From Ancylomarina sp. 16SWW S1-10-2 (GTDB lineage: Bacteria > Bacteroidota > Bacteroidia > Bacteroidales > Marinifilaceae), in assembly GCF_009669305.1 (NCBI RefSeq), contig NZ_SADB01000027.1:1-42181 (forward strand): DNA of 42,181 nt. The letters are read 5' to 3'. Below, piece after piece: positions 9,601 to 17,232 of this stretch. Made by a program: the position numbers and the translations under genes. Below the pieces are notes generated by a model. The model was not told where the DNA came from and made no database searches. It saw only the letters and a program-made list of their open reading frames with translations. Within the stretch, counting starts at the first letter, position 1; every line of letters begins with the position of its first letter.

Positions 9601-10149
9601 TTGGATGTAAATAGTGGTAAAGCACCATATACCAATGTTAATAATCAGTTTGCCAATCTTGTGAAAGGTGAATATGGTGAAACACCAATTGATATTGATC
9701 CAAAATTCCGTCAAAAGATTTGTGGACAGACTGAGGCTACCGGTTATGATGTATCTAAATACAAAGCGCCAGAAAATCCAGTTCTAGAAGAATTTGGTGG
9801 TGTTAAGCTAGCTCAGAATGAAAAGGAAATGTTATTGTTGGAATTATTTCCAACTGTAGCTTTGCCTTATCTTAAAAATGCTAAAGCTGAAGCTTTCTAT
9901 AATGAGCAAGCAGAAATTGAAGAACAAAAGCAAAAAGAAGCGGCAGAACGTCGTGCTGCCTTTGATAGTATGTCTGTTGAACAGAAAGAAGAAAGAATTC
10001 TTAAAGCGTTGTACAATATAGAGTGGTTGTCTGAACAAGAAAGTTTAGACATTAAACAACCAGAACCAAAGGTATCTAAGTTAGATCAAAAAACGATGGA
10101 TACACTTACTCGTGAGAAACCCAAAAGAACATTGAGAATTCCAGAGTAA
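6700..10149 (+). CDS. Tandem-duplicated biotin-dependent carboxyltransferase (pyruvate/oxaloacetate type)
   Basis: The 1149 residues are two copies of a carboxyltransferase (HMGL-like barrel plus PYC/OADA C-domain), residues of about 1-530 and 545-1080, in register at an offset of 542. Each copy has LRDGQQSLFATR, the metal Asp (D16/D558), the KDMAGL lysine that is carboxylated in this family (K198/K740), the metal HxH (H227/H229 and H769/H771), EIPGGMYTNM and CPPLVTPSSQIIG. Both sites therefore look active. It resembles the 5S subunit of transcarboxylase and oxaloacetate decarboxylase alpha, but each domain is usually a separate chain. There is no biotinyl domain (no AMKM), so a carrier protein must be encoded elsewhere. 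A charged tail of about 70 residues follows. The copies differ widely at synonymous sites, so the duplication is old. The acceptor (pyruvate, oxaloacetate or a CoA ester) is undetermined. Confidence 0.85.
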   Translation: MIKNRKLLVRDLTLRDGQQSLFATRMPQAEIEKVLSLYKKAGFYALEVWGGAVPDSVMRYLNEDPWYRLESIKKVIGDASKLTALSRGRNLFGYSPYPETVIEKFNTQSVKSGLGIMRIFDCLNDIENMKSTIKYVKAAGGIADCAVCYTVDSKFPEKKEDRDRLTIKNLPDQIFDVEYFVNMAKNLEAAGADMVTLKDMAGLASPLRAGQIIRRFKEELSVPVDFHSHSTPGYGLASALTAIINGADIIDTNIMNFAGGTAAPAYELIYIFCQKMGVELDGDAKIIVQINKILKEIRKGALAEVDSYKQFPIEFDITKDKLPADIDQLFDDAIKYANEEKEDELLTACHAIEKYFNFPAANEMVKKAEIPGGMYTNMLNQLKALGLEKLLERVLEVVPVVRLDAGCPPLVTPSSQIIGVQAVNCVLDENSGRPFYTNVNNQFFNLIKGEYGNTPIEIAPEFRKRITGNPVREDYDVSKYKSPENPALSQFGDVKLAKDDKEYMLLELFPLVAKGYLEGKRKSEFEAKRNTNKKAIAADRAKIKRTGKLKIRDLTLRDGQQSLFATRVPQAEIEKVLPFYKTANFYAMEVWGGAIPDSVMRYLNEDPWYRLESIKKEIGDVSYLTALSRGRNLFGYSPYPETVIEGFNKNAVKSGLGIMRIFDCLNDVNNMKTTIKYIKEAGGIADCAVCYTVDPKFTRKQRIKALFSGKKVPKKIFDVDYFLNKAKKMESLGADMITVKDMAGLIPPSLSGKIITRLKNEVKVPIDFHTHCTPGYGLGAVLMAIISGADIVDTNMLNFAGGPAAPAFELIQIFADKLGLDTGVDLESVVKINAELKGIRERIAEFDSYKMFPREFDITADYLPAEIDALFDKAIVLAKADKEAELLEVCNAIDVWFNFPAANEQVKAAEIPGGMYTNMLAQLKGLGLEDLLPTVLKKVPEVRLAAGCPPLVTPSSQIIGVQAVNYVLDVNSGKAPYTNVNNQFANLVKGEYGETPIDIDPKFRQKICGQTEATGYDVSKYKAPENPVLEEFGGVKLAQNEKEMLLLELFPTVALPYLKNAKAEAFYNEQAEIEEQKQKEAAERRAAFDSMSVEQKEERILKALYNIEWLSEQESLDIKQPEPKVSKLDQKTMDTLTREKPKRTLRIPE

Positions 10150-10166
10150 TATCTAGTTTATATATT

Positions 10167-10197
10167 AAAAGCTCCACTTAATAGTGGAGCTTTTTTT
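10167..10197 (+). terminator. Terminator after the carboxyltransferase gene
   Basis: AGCTCCACT (10170-10178), loop TAAT, AGTGGAGCT (10183-10191), flanked by AAA/TTT and a 7-nt T-run. It sits between convergent genes and may also serve the minus strand. Confidence 0.85.
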
Positions 10198-10233
10198 GCT
10201 TCTATATAAAAATAGAATAAGGTGTTTTGTTTA

Positions 10234-11850
10234 TTAGTTGACTAATTCTAATTCTTTAGTTGAAATTTCTCTCATCTCCACTTTTCGAATCTTGCCAGTT
10301 ACAGTACTCGGAAAGTCGTTGGTAAATTTAAAGTATTTAGGAATTTTATAACTTGCAATCTTTCCTTTGCAATACTCACGGAGTTCTTCTTCAGTCGTGT
10401 TAGTATCCTTCAATTTAACCCAAGCCATAACGACTTCTCCATATTTATAATCGGGTACACCAATAACCGAAACATCACTAATGCTTTTGTGAGTGTTTAG
10501 AAATTCTTCTATTTCGAACGGAGATATATTTTCCCCGCCTCTAATAATCATGTCTTTTATACGTCCAGTTATACTAACATATCCATCTGCATCCATAGTC
10601 CCCAAATCACCAGAATGCATCCATCCTGTTTCATCAATAACGACTTTTGTAGCTTCTGGATTGTTCCAATATTTAAGCATAACAGAGTATCCACGGGTAC
10701 AAAACTCTCCAGTTTCGCCTCGTTGTACAATTTCGCCCGTTTCTGGATTTATAATTTTAATTTCAAGGTGAGGATGAACTCGACCTACCGTTTTCACTCT
10801 TTTATCGAGTTCGTCGTTTACAAAAGTTTGTGTTGATACGGGTGCCGTTTCAGTCATACCATAACAGATGGCAACCTGAGTCATATTCATTTTATGTTGA
10901 ACCTCTAGCATTGCTTTTTCTGGACACGATGCACCTGCCATAATACCAGTTCTTAAACTAGACATATCATATTTATGAAAATTTGGATGTTCTAATTCTG
11001 CAATAAACATTAAAGGAACGCCGTAAAGAGAAGTGCATTTTTCATTTTGAACAGTTTGTAATACCGTTTCTGCATCGAAAGCTTCCCCTGGAATAATCAT
11101 AGCAGAACCATGAGTAATACAGGCTAAATTACCTAACACCATACCAAAACAGTGGTAAAAAGGTACTGGAATACAAACTCTATCATTTTCGGTGTATTTT
11201 AAACGTTCACCAATAAAATAGCCGTTGTTAAGAATGTTGTTATGGGTAAGAGTTGCACCTTTGGGAAAACCTGTGGTGCCTGAAGTGTACTGGATGTTTA
11301 TCGGATCATGGATCTGTAAACTGTTTTCAATTGTTTCAAGTTGTTCTGTCGTAATTTTCTTTCCTGCCTCAATTAGATTTAACCAATCTCTATCTATTAC
11401 GACTATATCTTTAAGATGAATACAAGAATCTTTAACTTCTGCTATAATTTCTAGATAGTTGGTTTTACGGAAGAACTCTGACATAATCAACAAACTAATT
11501 TCTGATTGTTGGAGAGCAAATTTTAATTCAGTTGCTTTGTACGCAGGGTTAACATTTACAAGAATAGCACCTATTCGTGCTGTTGCAAATTGTGTAATAA
11601 CCCATTCGTAACGATTAGGTGACCAGATACCAACACGATCTCCTTTATTTATACCATAAGCTAATAACCCTTTAGCTACTTCTTCAATCTGTTGCCAAAA
11701 TTCATAATAATTTGCTTTATAATTTTGGTAAGGAACGATTAAGGCATCATTATTACCAAATAATTTAACCGTTCTTTTTAAGTTTTCTATTATTGTTTCT
11801 CCTAATAAAGGATGTTCTGAGCATCCCTGCTCATAAGAAAGTTTATTCAT
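10234..11850 (-). CDS. AMP-forming acyl-CoA synthetase (ACSF2/FadD-like)
   Basis: Acyl-adenylate/CoA ligase of 538 residues. Motifs in order are the P-loop YTSGTTGFPKG, the adenine-site motif CYGMTETAP, the hinge region GWMHSGDLG then GRIKDMIIRGGENISPFEIEE, and the catalytic lysine motif TVTGKIRK near the end. Length and motifs fit medium/long-chain fatty acyl-CoA synthetases, which activate fatty acids for degradation or lipid synthesis. Chain-length preference cannot be told. The frame extends 27 codons further upstream to 11931, but that stretch (MNIGKTAHIGF...) is unlike the family. The ATG at 11850 begins MNKLSYEQGCSEHPLLGETI, which aligns with homologues, so it was chosen. No operon partner; cytoplasmic. 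Confidence 0.85.
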   Translation of the reverse strand: MNKLSYEQGCSEHPLLGETIIENLKRTVKLFGNNDALIVPYQNYKANYYEFWQQIEEVAKGLLAYGINKGDRVGIWSPNRYEWVITQFATARIGAILVNVNPAYKATELKFALQQSEISLLIMSEFFRKTNYLEIIAEVKDSCIHLKDIVVIDRDWLNLIEAGKKITTEQLETIENSLQIHDPINIQYTSGTTGFPKGATLTHNNILNNGYFIGERLKYTENDRVCIPVPFYHCFGMVLGNLACITHGSAMIIPGEAFDAETVLQTVQNEKCTSLYGVPLMFIAELEHPNFHKYDMSSLRTGIMAGASCPEKAMLEVQHKMNMTQVAICYGMTETAPVSTQTFVNDELDKRVKTVGRVHPHLEIKIINPETGEIVQRGETGEFCTRGYSVMLKYWNNPEATKVVIDETGWMHSGDLGTMDADGYVSITGRIKDMIIRGGENISPFEIEEFLNTHKSISDVSVIGVPDYKYGEVVMAWVKLKDTNTTEEELREYCKGKIASYKIPKYFKFTNDFPSTVTGKIRKVEMREISTKELELVN

Positions 11851-12104
11851 GGTTTTAATTTTTTTACGCGGCAATGTAAAAAAGTAGATGCTTACAATAA
11901 AACCAATATGAGCTGTTTTTCCTATGTTCAATTAATGATTTAGGGCTTGTTTTATAACATTATTATTTTGTTATATGTTAATTATTAGTGAGATATAGTT
12001 CGTGTTTATATTAATTGTTTATTTGACGTTCAAAAAATAAAATAGGAGGGAATTGCCTTATTAAGTAAAAGCATAATTGTGTTGAGGGACGTTATATTTA
12101 AGAA

Positions 12105-12133
12105 AATCTTAAGTATTATTAATACTTAAGATT
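12105..12133 (-). terminator. 13-bp perfect hairpin, probable terminator of the TPR gene
   Basis: AATCTTAAGTATT (12105-12117), loop ATT, AATACTTAAGATT (12121-12133). On the minus strand it is followed by TTCTT, and it lies 35 bp past the end of the TPR gene. It is AT-rich with a short T-run, so termination is likely but not certain. The rest of the 317-bp gap 11851-12167 shows nothing else clear. Confidence 0.6.
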
Positions 12134-12167
12134 AGATATACATTTTGTATTTAGCTGTGTTTTTAGC

Positions 12168-12758
12168 TTACCAAGTTAAAAATACAGAAGTCCAAAAAGC
12201 CAAAGGAACAACCGTATTCCAAATAACATCTTCTCTGTGTCTTGCTCTCTCTAGTCTGCGTGTTTCTACACGGTATTTTAAATCATTAATTTTCTCTTGT
12301 TCTTTAAAGCGTATTAGTTCCTTTTCTTTGTTAATGTTTTCAAGGTAATATTCAGCTTCATCATTTCCCTCAGGTCTCGATTTTATAATTGTAATAAGGT
12401 CTTTTTCGGCATCATCTAAATAATTAAGATGAAATAAAGCCATAGCTCTTTGTAATTTTACCTCGTTTAAGTAAGGTTGTTTTTCTAGAACGTGATCAAA
12501 ATCGAGGATAGCTTGCTGGTACTTTTTGATTTGCATGTAAGCATAACCTCGATCTTGAAATATTCGGGCATAATAAGGCATGTTGTTAATGGCAGTATCT
12601 AACTGGCTAATCGCTTCCTTATATTTTCCTTCTAGAATTAATAAACGTCCCTTATCGTGATGTTCTTTATATCGTTCTACATTTTGTCCATTTATTGATA
12701 AGGAAAAGAATAAGAGTAGACCAATTATTGTGATAAATTTGTTCATTTTAATATTCAT
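12168..12758 (-). CDS. Exported TPR-repeat protein with C-terminal hydrophobic anchor
   Basis: The 196-residue protein starts with a signal peptide or signal anchor (MNKFITIIGLLLFFSLSINGQ). Residues of about 30-130 form three TPR-type helical pairs (GKYKEAISQLDTAI, KKYQQAILDFDHVLEKQP, NYLDDAEKDLITII). A charged coiled-coil-like stretch follows (NKEKELIRFKEQEKINDLKYRVETRRLERARH), then a terminal hydrophobic segment (VIWNTVVPLAFWTSVFLTW). It is probably an envelope-located protein-protein interaction scaffold; partners are unknown. A second in-frame ATG four codons in (12746) gives the same signal peptide and is equally possible. It is a single gene between hairpins. Confidence 0.7.
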   Translation of the reverse strand: MNIKMNKFITIIGLLLFFSLSINGQNVERYKEHHDKGRLLILEGKYKEAISQLDTAINNMPYYARIFQDRGYAYMQIKKYQQAILDFDHVLEKQPYLNEVKLQRAMALFHLNYLDDAEKDLITIIKSRPEGNDEAEYYLENINKEKELIRFKEQEKINDLKYRVETRRLERARHREDVIWNTVVPLAFWTSVFLTW

Positions 12759-12866
12759 TTGAGTGTTATATACTTAACTTCAAACCCTATAAGTAGCAAA
12801 ATGGTGATATATTTTACTTTAAACAACCGAAACGTAACGCATACTGTAAATTACAATTTTATTTAC

Positions 12867-13481
12867 TTATTTCTTTAATCTATCCTTAAAAACCTTTTTG
12901 AATTTGTCTTGTTTAGGTTTGATGACTAAATTACAATAAGGTTGACTTTTGTTTAGATCATAATAATCCTGATGGTAATTTTCAGCCTTGTAGAATTTTT
13001 CAGCTTCACTTATTTCGGTAACAATCGGATCGCTGTAGGCTTCAGATTTATCAAGTTTGATTAATAATTCGTTGGCAATTTTCTTTTGTTCTTCGTTATT
13101 ATAAAATATAACAGAACGATATTGAGTTCCAACATCGGCTCCCTGTTTATTTAGGGTTGTAGGATTATGTACTTGCCAAAAGACTTCAAGTAGACTAGCA
13201 AAACTAATGACTTCGGGATCAAACGTAATTTGACATACTTCAGCGTGTCCTGTTAATCCAGTACAAATATCTTTGTAGGTTGGATTTTCTGTTTGGCCAC
13301 CCATGTAACCAGATTCAACTTTTGCTACACCTTCTAATTCTTGAAATATAGCTTCGGTACACCAAAAGCAACCTGTACCTAGTGTTGCAAGTTCTTTATT
13401 TTTCTGATTCATTTTTTTTGATTGATTTGCGTGAACTATTCCTGATAGGAGTAATCCAATTATTAATAAATTAAATCTCAT
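12867..13481 (-). CDS. msrA: Peptide methionine-S-sulfoxide reductase, exported form
   Basis: MsrA reduces methionine-S-sulfoxide in oxidised proteins. The active-site motif GTGCFWC is at residues 35-41, with C38 as nucleophile, and the family blocks GYMGG, GHAEVCQITFDP, FWQVHNPTTLNKQGADVGTQYRS and NYHQDYY follow. The first 20 residues (MRFNLLIIGLLLSGIVHANQ) are a signal peptide, so this copy should act in the periplasm, unlike the usual cytosolic MsrA. An internal Met at residue 24 would give a cytosolic form, but the upstream signal sequence is too good to be chance. It shares its strand with the TPR gene, but the 108-bp gap does not clearly make an operon. The 204 residues are normal length plus signal. 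Confidence 0.93.
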   Translation of the reverse strand: MRFNLLIIGLLLSGIVHANQSKKMNQKNKELATLGTGCFWCTEAIFQELEGVAKVESGYMGGQTENPTYKDICTGLTGHAEVCQITFDPEVISFASLLEVFWQVHNPTTLNKQGADVGTQYRSVIFYNNEEQKKIANELLIKLDKSEAYSDPIVTEISEAEKFYKAENYHQDYYDLNKSQPYCNLVIKPKQDKFKKVFKDRLKK

Positions 13482-13710
13482 AGCTATTATCTTTTTAGAA
13501 TAATGAAATTGTAAAAGAATCGTATTAATTCTTATTTGAAATTATTCTTAAGATATTCTCTATTTTAGAGAATAAAAGTAAAATAAAATCTTTAAAGCTG
13601 ATTTAGATTTTCACGTAATAATTTGAAGAAAAAGTACTCTTAAGTCAATTATTAAGAGAATAGATAGAAACATATTACTTGTTTTTGTAATTCTATTACG
13701 TTTTGTCATA

Positions 13711-13745
13711 TAAAAAAAGTGCTAATCTAATTGAAAAGCACTTTT
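13711..13745 (-). terminator. Terminator of the Lys/Cys-repeat protein gene
   Basis: AAAAGTGCT (13715-13723) pairs with AGCACTTTT (13737-13745), and the minus strand continues into a T-run (A-run 13712-13718 on plus). It is 24 bp past the stop. Confidence 0.75.
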
Positions 13746-13768
13746 AAAGTATGTCGTTGTGTGTAAAT

Positions 13769-14146
13769 CTATTTTTTACAACATTCTTTTTTACAGTCTT
13801 TTGAACAAGCTTTTTTGTCTGCTTTACTGCAATCTTTTTTATCTGTTTTTGAACAACAAGCTTTCTTGTCAGCTTTGTCACATGATTTTTTTGCAGTTTT
13901 TGAGCAACAAGCTTTCTTGTCTGCTTTGTCACATGCCTTTTTATCAGCTTTTGAACAACAGGCTTTTTTACAATCTTTTTTACAGTCTTTTTTATCTGCC
14001 TTGTCACATGCTTTTTTATCAGCTTTTTTCTGATCTTGTTCCTGACTTAAAGTGATATCAGTGCCAGCATTGATTATGTTATTTGCTGCAACACTCACTA
14101 AACTCATTGAGAAAACAAACAGAAGTCCGAATACTAATTTTTTCAT
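13769..14146 (-). CDS. Secreted Lys/Cys-repeat protein (low complexity)
   Basis: Unrecognised protein of 125 residues. A signal peptide (MKKLVFGLLFVFSMSLVSVAA) is followed by a short linker and then about 85 residues made almost only of Lys, Cys, Asp, Ala and Ser, in units such as KADKKACCSKT. I count 16 Cys, many as CC pairs. The DNA shows a 51-bp tandem period (17 residues; units beginning near 13851, 13902 and 13953). Cys/Lys-rich repeats suggest a metal-binding, thiol-buffering or polyanion-binding envelope protein, but no family was recognised and no function is claimed. It is divergent from the RprX/RprY-like pair across 240 bp. It has an exact -7 element with an upstream activator-like box. 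Two other frames across this region are also open because of the repeat, but lack a signal peptide. Confidence 0.7.
   Translation of the reverse strand: MKKLVFGLLFVFSMSLVSVAANNIINAGTDITLSQEQDQKKADKKACDKADKKDCKKDCKKACCSKADKKACDKADKKACCSKTAKKSCDKADKKACCSKTDKKDCSKADKKACSKDCKKECCKK
13851..14003. repeat. 51-bp tandem repeat inside the Lys/Cys-repeat gene
   Basis: GAACAACAAGCTTTCTTGT-like strings begin at 13851, 13902 and 13953, exactly 51 bp apart, encoding a 17-residue unit. Such repeats can expand or contract by slippage, so copy number may vary among strains. Confidence 0.7.
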
Positions 14147-14198
14147 AATTATAGAATTAAGGTTTTTAAAAAATATGTTTCTAATTAAATTCTTTGCT

Positions 14199-14246
14199 CA
14201 AATGTAATAAAAGACGTTTTAGTCTTCTGTTAATGAAATGTTAATG
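14199..14246 (-). promoter_or_regulatory. Promoter and 11-bp-periodic regulator box of the Lys/Cys-repeat gene
   Basis: On the minus strand an exact -7 element TACATTTG (plus 14199-14206) is preceded, 22 bp upstream, by a direct repeat read on plus as GTTAATG at 14229-14235 and 14240-14246 (11-bp period). No TTG is present at -33, which fits an activator-dependent promoter. An inverted repeat AAGAC-N6-GTCTT (14211-14226) lies between the two elements. The same 16-bp box with the same 22-bp spacing recurs at 21594-21609. OmpR/PhoB-family regulators bind such repeats, and the adjacent RprY-like protein is a candidate. Confidence 0.55.
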
Positions 14247-14387
14247 GCCTAAGCTTCTAACAAAAAAACCTTACTTTTGGTTACTAATTTAGTTGAATGG
14301 GAGTGTTTTACGAGTCCTTAAAATTAACGACTGTTTATCTTCTTTTTTATATTGTTAATCAGTTTTAATAAAACTTTTATTATATAT

Positions 14388-15620
14388 ATGTCTCGGTATA
14401 AATCACAAATATTTATTGGCGTATCCATTTTTGTCTTAGTCGTTCTTTTAATGATTCAAGTTCAGTGGATTAATCAAGCACGCAAATTAAACGAACAACA
14501 GTTTAGACATTTGGTGGGTATTGCATTACATGAATCGGTAAGTGAATTTATGAAGGATCAACGATCCTGCTATGAATTGAGTGAATCTATGAAAAAACTC
14601 AAATCAAAAACAGATAGTGCTAGAATGAAATCTGAGATTAAGCGTTTAAACTTAATTATTGATGATAAGTTTAAACAGCACCAAATTGATTCAAAATATA
14701 CAATAGAAGTTTTATCACGTGCTGATAAACAAGCCAAGTGCCAATGTTTTTATTATAGTATGCAAAAGGCTTTGAGTGATGATAAAGCCATGTTGAATGT
14801 TTATTTCGACAATCGTGAGAAAAACTTATTAGATAGTATGGGAATCATGTTCCTTGCTTCTTTGGTTGCTATTATTATTTTATTTTCATTGTTTGGAATT
14901 ACGGTCTTGTCTCTCTTAAGAGATAAAAAAATATTAGGTAGAACAACCGATTTAGTGAACAATATTGCTCATGAATTTAAGACCCCAATGGCAAGTATTT
15001 CACTTGCTTGCGGCATGCTTAAAAGAGAAAAAGTATTGTCTAATCCTAAAAACGTGAGTCATTATTCCGATATCATTCTCAATGAAAATAACAGATTGAG
15101 AAAGCAGGTTGATCAATTGTTAAAGTTAGCTTGCATTGAACGGGGAGAATTAAAATTGAATGCTAATGAAGTTTCGCTTCATACTTTATTGTCAGATTGT
15201 GCCAATAGTTTAGATATTCAACTGAAAGAGAAAAAGGGTAGTATTGAATTTAAACTTGATGCCATTGAGGATACAGTTAAGCTTGACGATGAGTTGATAC
15301 AACATGTTTTTAATAACTTGATTGATAACGCTATTAAATATTCTATAGATAGTCCTAAAATTAAGATTGAGACACAAACGAAAAATAAAGAATTATGTAT
15401 TTCTATTAGTGATCAAGGTATTGGCATGACAAGGGATGAACAAAATCATATTTTTGATCGTTATTATAGAGCTCACACAGGTGATATTCATAATGTAAAA
15501 GGCTTTGGAATTGGTTTATCTTACTGTAAATTGATTATTGATGCACATAAAGGAAGCATAAAAGTTAGGAGTAAAAAGAATATTGGTAGTACATTTACGG
15601 TATTGTTACCTTTAAGTTAA
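14388..15620 (+). CDS. RprX-like sensor histidine kinase
   Basis: Two-component sensor kinase of 410 residues. TM1 is at about 8-27, followed by a periplasmic sensor of about 120 residues with C61, C118 and C120, then TM2 at about 152-177 and the kinase core. The core shows H-box NIAHEFKTPMASI with H195, N-box NNLIDNAIKYS, G1 DQGIG and G2 GFGIGLSYC. Organisation and sequence resemble RprX of Bacteroides. The ATG at 14388 was chosen over an upstream TTG (14352), because MSRYKSQIFIGVS is a normal membrane-anchor start. The response regulator follows after 4 bp. The signal is unknown. The periplasmic Cys residues, and the divergent Cys-rich secreted protein, make a thiol or metal cue possible, but that is inference. 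Confidence 0.88.
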   Translation: MSRYKSQIFIGVSIFVLVVLLMIQVQWINQARKLNEQQFRHLVGIALHESVSEFMKDQRSCYELSESMKKLKSKTDSARMKSEIKRLNLIIDDKFKQHQIDSKYTIEVLSRADKQAKCQCFYYSMQKALSDDKAMLNVYFDNREKNLLDSMGIMFLASLVAIIILFSLFGITVLSLLRDKKILGRTTDLVNNIAHEFKTPMASISLACGMLKREKVLSNPKNVSHYSDIILNENNRLRKQVDQLLKLACIERGELKLNANEVSLHTLLSDCANSLDIQLKEKKGSIEFKLDAIEDTVKLDDELIQHVFNNLIDNAIKYSIDSPKIKIETQTKNKELCISISDQGIGMTRDEQNHIFDRYYRAHTGDIHNVKGFGIGLSYCKLIIDAHKGSIKVRSKKNIGSTFTVLLPLS

Positions 15621-15624
15621 AAAT

Positions 15625-16326
15625 ATGAGTCTCGAAAAATCACCTAAAATTCTCCTTGTAGAAGATGACCCTAGTTTGGGTATGTTAATAAAAGATTTCC
15701 TTGGAATGGAAAATTTTGATGTTGTCCTAGCAAAGGATGGTATTGAAGGTTTTTCTACATATGTGTCTGGTCGTTTTGATTTATGTATTTTAGATGTGAT
15801 GATGCCATTGATGGATGGTTTTACTTTGGCTAAAAAGATTAGAAAGAAGAATAATGAAGTGCCTATTATTTTTTTAACGGCAAAATCGCTTAAGGAAGAT
15901 AAACTAAATGGCTTTGACCTAGGAGGTGATGATTATATAACCAAACCCTTTGATGAAGATGAGTTTATACGCAGAATTAATGCTGTGTTAAAACGCTCTT
16001 ATAAAGCTCCAGAAGCCGCAGATTGCCAATGTGAACTTGGTAAATTTAAATTTGATCATTCTAATCTTGAACTTTCCATGGAAGGTGTTGTTTCTCGTAT
16101 TACCAAGAAAGAGGCTGATGTTTTAATATTACTATGTAATAGTCGAAATTCGCTGGTAAAACGAGAAGAGATATTAGTAAAAGTATGGGGCGAAAATGAT
16201 TACTTTATGGGGCGTAGTCTTGATGTCTTTATCACAAAACTCCGTAAACATCTTAAACCAGATCCTTCAATTAAAATTGAGAATGTTCATGGTGTTGGTT
16301 TCATTTTATCAGATGGAACGAAGTAA
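15625..16326 (+). CDS. RprY-like response regulator (OmpR family)
   Basis: The 233-residue OmpR/PhoB-family regulator pairs with the upstream kinase (4-bp gap). The receiver domain (residues of about 8-125) has the acidic pair E13/D14/D15, phospho-acceptor D57 in LDVMMP, T/S in FLTAKS, and K in ITKPF. The C-terminal winged helix (about 135-230) contains TKKEADVLILL and the recognition segment RSLDVFITKLRKHL, followed by GVGFIL. It resembles RprY of Bacteroides. Such regulators bind direct repeats with 11-bp periodicity, and a matching repeat lies upstream of the divergent Lys/Cys-repeat gene. The insert DCQCELGK between the domains holds an unusual Cys pair. No strong terminator was seen downstream. 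Confidence 0.88.
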   Translation: MSLEKSPKILLVEDDPSLGMLIKDFLGMENFDVVLAKDGIEGFSTYVSGRFDLCILDVMMPLMDGFTLAKKIRKKNNEVPIIFLTAKSLKEDKLNGFDLGGDDYITKPFDEDEFIRRINAVLKRSYKAPEAADCQCELGKFKFDHSNLELSMEGVVSRITKKEADVLILLCNSRNSLVKREEILVKVWGENDYFMGRSLDVFITKLRKHLKPDPSIKIENVHGVGFILSDGTK

Positions 16327-16382
16327 TTTCCTGATTTTATCCATTTATAAGTAAATGATATTTTAATAATTGATTACGAAAT

Positions 16383-16412
16383 TTCGATATTCTATCTAAA
16401 ATTGTAATTTTG
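16383..16412 (+). promoter_or_regulatory. Promoter of the YggS-like gene
   Basis: Exact -7 TAATTTTG at 16405-16412, with TTC at 16383-16385 (19-bp spacer). It is 23 bp before the ATG. Confidence 0.5.
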
Positions 16413-16435
16413 AGGAAGATTTTAAAATATAAAAG

Positions 16436-17113
16436 ATGAGTATTTTACAAAATATAGATCAAATATTAAAAAGTATTCCTGAAAACGTTAAGCTTGTAGC
16501 GGTTTCTAAGACCAAACCCAAAGAAGCTATTATTGAAGCTTATGATGGTGGTTATAGAATTTTTGGAGAGAACAAGCCTCAAGAGCTAAAAGAAAAGTCT
16601 GAAACATTAGCTAAAGATATCGAATGGCATTTTATAGGACATCTTCAAACCAACAAAGTCAAGTATATTGCCGAGTTTGTTCATCTTATCCATGCTGTTG
16701 ATAGTATTAAACTATTAACAGAAATCAGCAAGCAAGCCAAAAAACACAATCGCGTTATTAATTGTTTATTGCAATTTCATATTGCTAAAGAAGAAAGTAA
16801 GTTTGGTTATGACTTAGCCGAAGCAATGGAAATGCTGCGTTCTGATGAGTTTAAACATCTTGAAGGAGTTAATATTGTTGGGGTAATGGGGATGGCAACA
16901 TTTACTGACGATCACAATCAAGTTCGTTCAGAATTTAAGCAGCTTAAGGCTAATTTTGATAGGTTGAAAGCAGAATGTTTTAAAAATAAAGCTGATTTTA
17001 CTGAGCTTTCTATGGGTATGTCTGGTGATTATCAGATAGCTATTGAAGAGGGTAGTACTATAATTCGAGTAGGTAGTTCTATTTTTGGCGAAAGACAATA
17101 TGTTCAAAAGTAA
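16436..17113 (+). CDS. YggS/PLPBP-family PLP-binding protein
   Basis: Member of the COG0325 family (YggS, human PLPBP), a single-domain PLP-binding barrel related to the N-terminal domain of alanine racemase. These proteins have no established catalysis and maintain PLP homeostasis. PLP lysine K25 lies in LVAVSKTKP. WHFIGHLQTNK and the phosphate-binding C-terminal block ELSMGMSGDYQIAIEEGSTIIRVGSSIFG are all present. Length (225 residues) is normal. The gene has its own predicted promoter and is followed, after a 119-bp gap, by the dihydroorotate-dehydrogenase-like gene on the same strand. Confidence 0.92.
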   Translation: MSILQNIDQILKSIPENVKLVAVSKTKPKEAIIEAYDGGYRIFGENKPQELKEKSETLAKDIEWHFIGHLQTNKVKYIAEFVHLIHAVDSIKLLTEISKQAKKHNRVINCLLQFHIAKEESKFGYDLAEAMEMLRSDEFKHLEGVNIVGVMGMATFTDDHNQVRSEFKQLKANFDRLKAECFKNKADFTELSMGMSGDYQIAIEEGSTIIRVGSSIFGERQYVQK

Positions 17114-17197
17114 AGCTGTTTTCTAAATAATAGGAATTTATTTGTCTATAAAGAAGTAATAAATCTGTAAAAATGTTAATTGATTACTTGAATTAAT

Positions 17198-17205
17198 TAT
17201 ATTTG
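17198..17205 (+). promoter_or_regulatory. -7 element before the DHOD-like gene
   Basis: TATATTTG, an exact TAnnTTTG match, 27 bp before the ATG at 17233. The nearest TTG is only 15 bp upstream, so the -33 box is doubtful. The element overlaps an upstream TTG codon, which argues against a start at 17203. Confidence 0.4.
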
Positions 17206-17232
17206 TTTCAATCAAAAAAAAATAATACTAGC

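Noticed and set aside
11851-11931. Longer N-terminus of the acyl-CoA synthetase
   Set aside because: The extra 27 residues look unlike the family, and the ATG at 11850 gives the standard N-terminus.
13744-14055. Open frames on both strands across the Lys/Cys-repeat gene
   Set aside because: They arise from the low-complexity repeat. Only the frame 13769-14146 has a signal peptide, an upstream promoter and a downstream terminator.
14352-14387. TTG start for the sensor kinase
   Set aside because: The ATG at 14388 begins a normal membrane-anchor sequence; the upstream codons are AT-rich leader.
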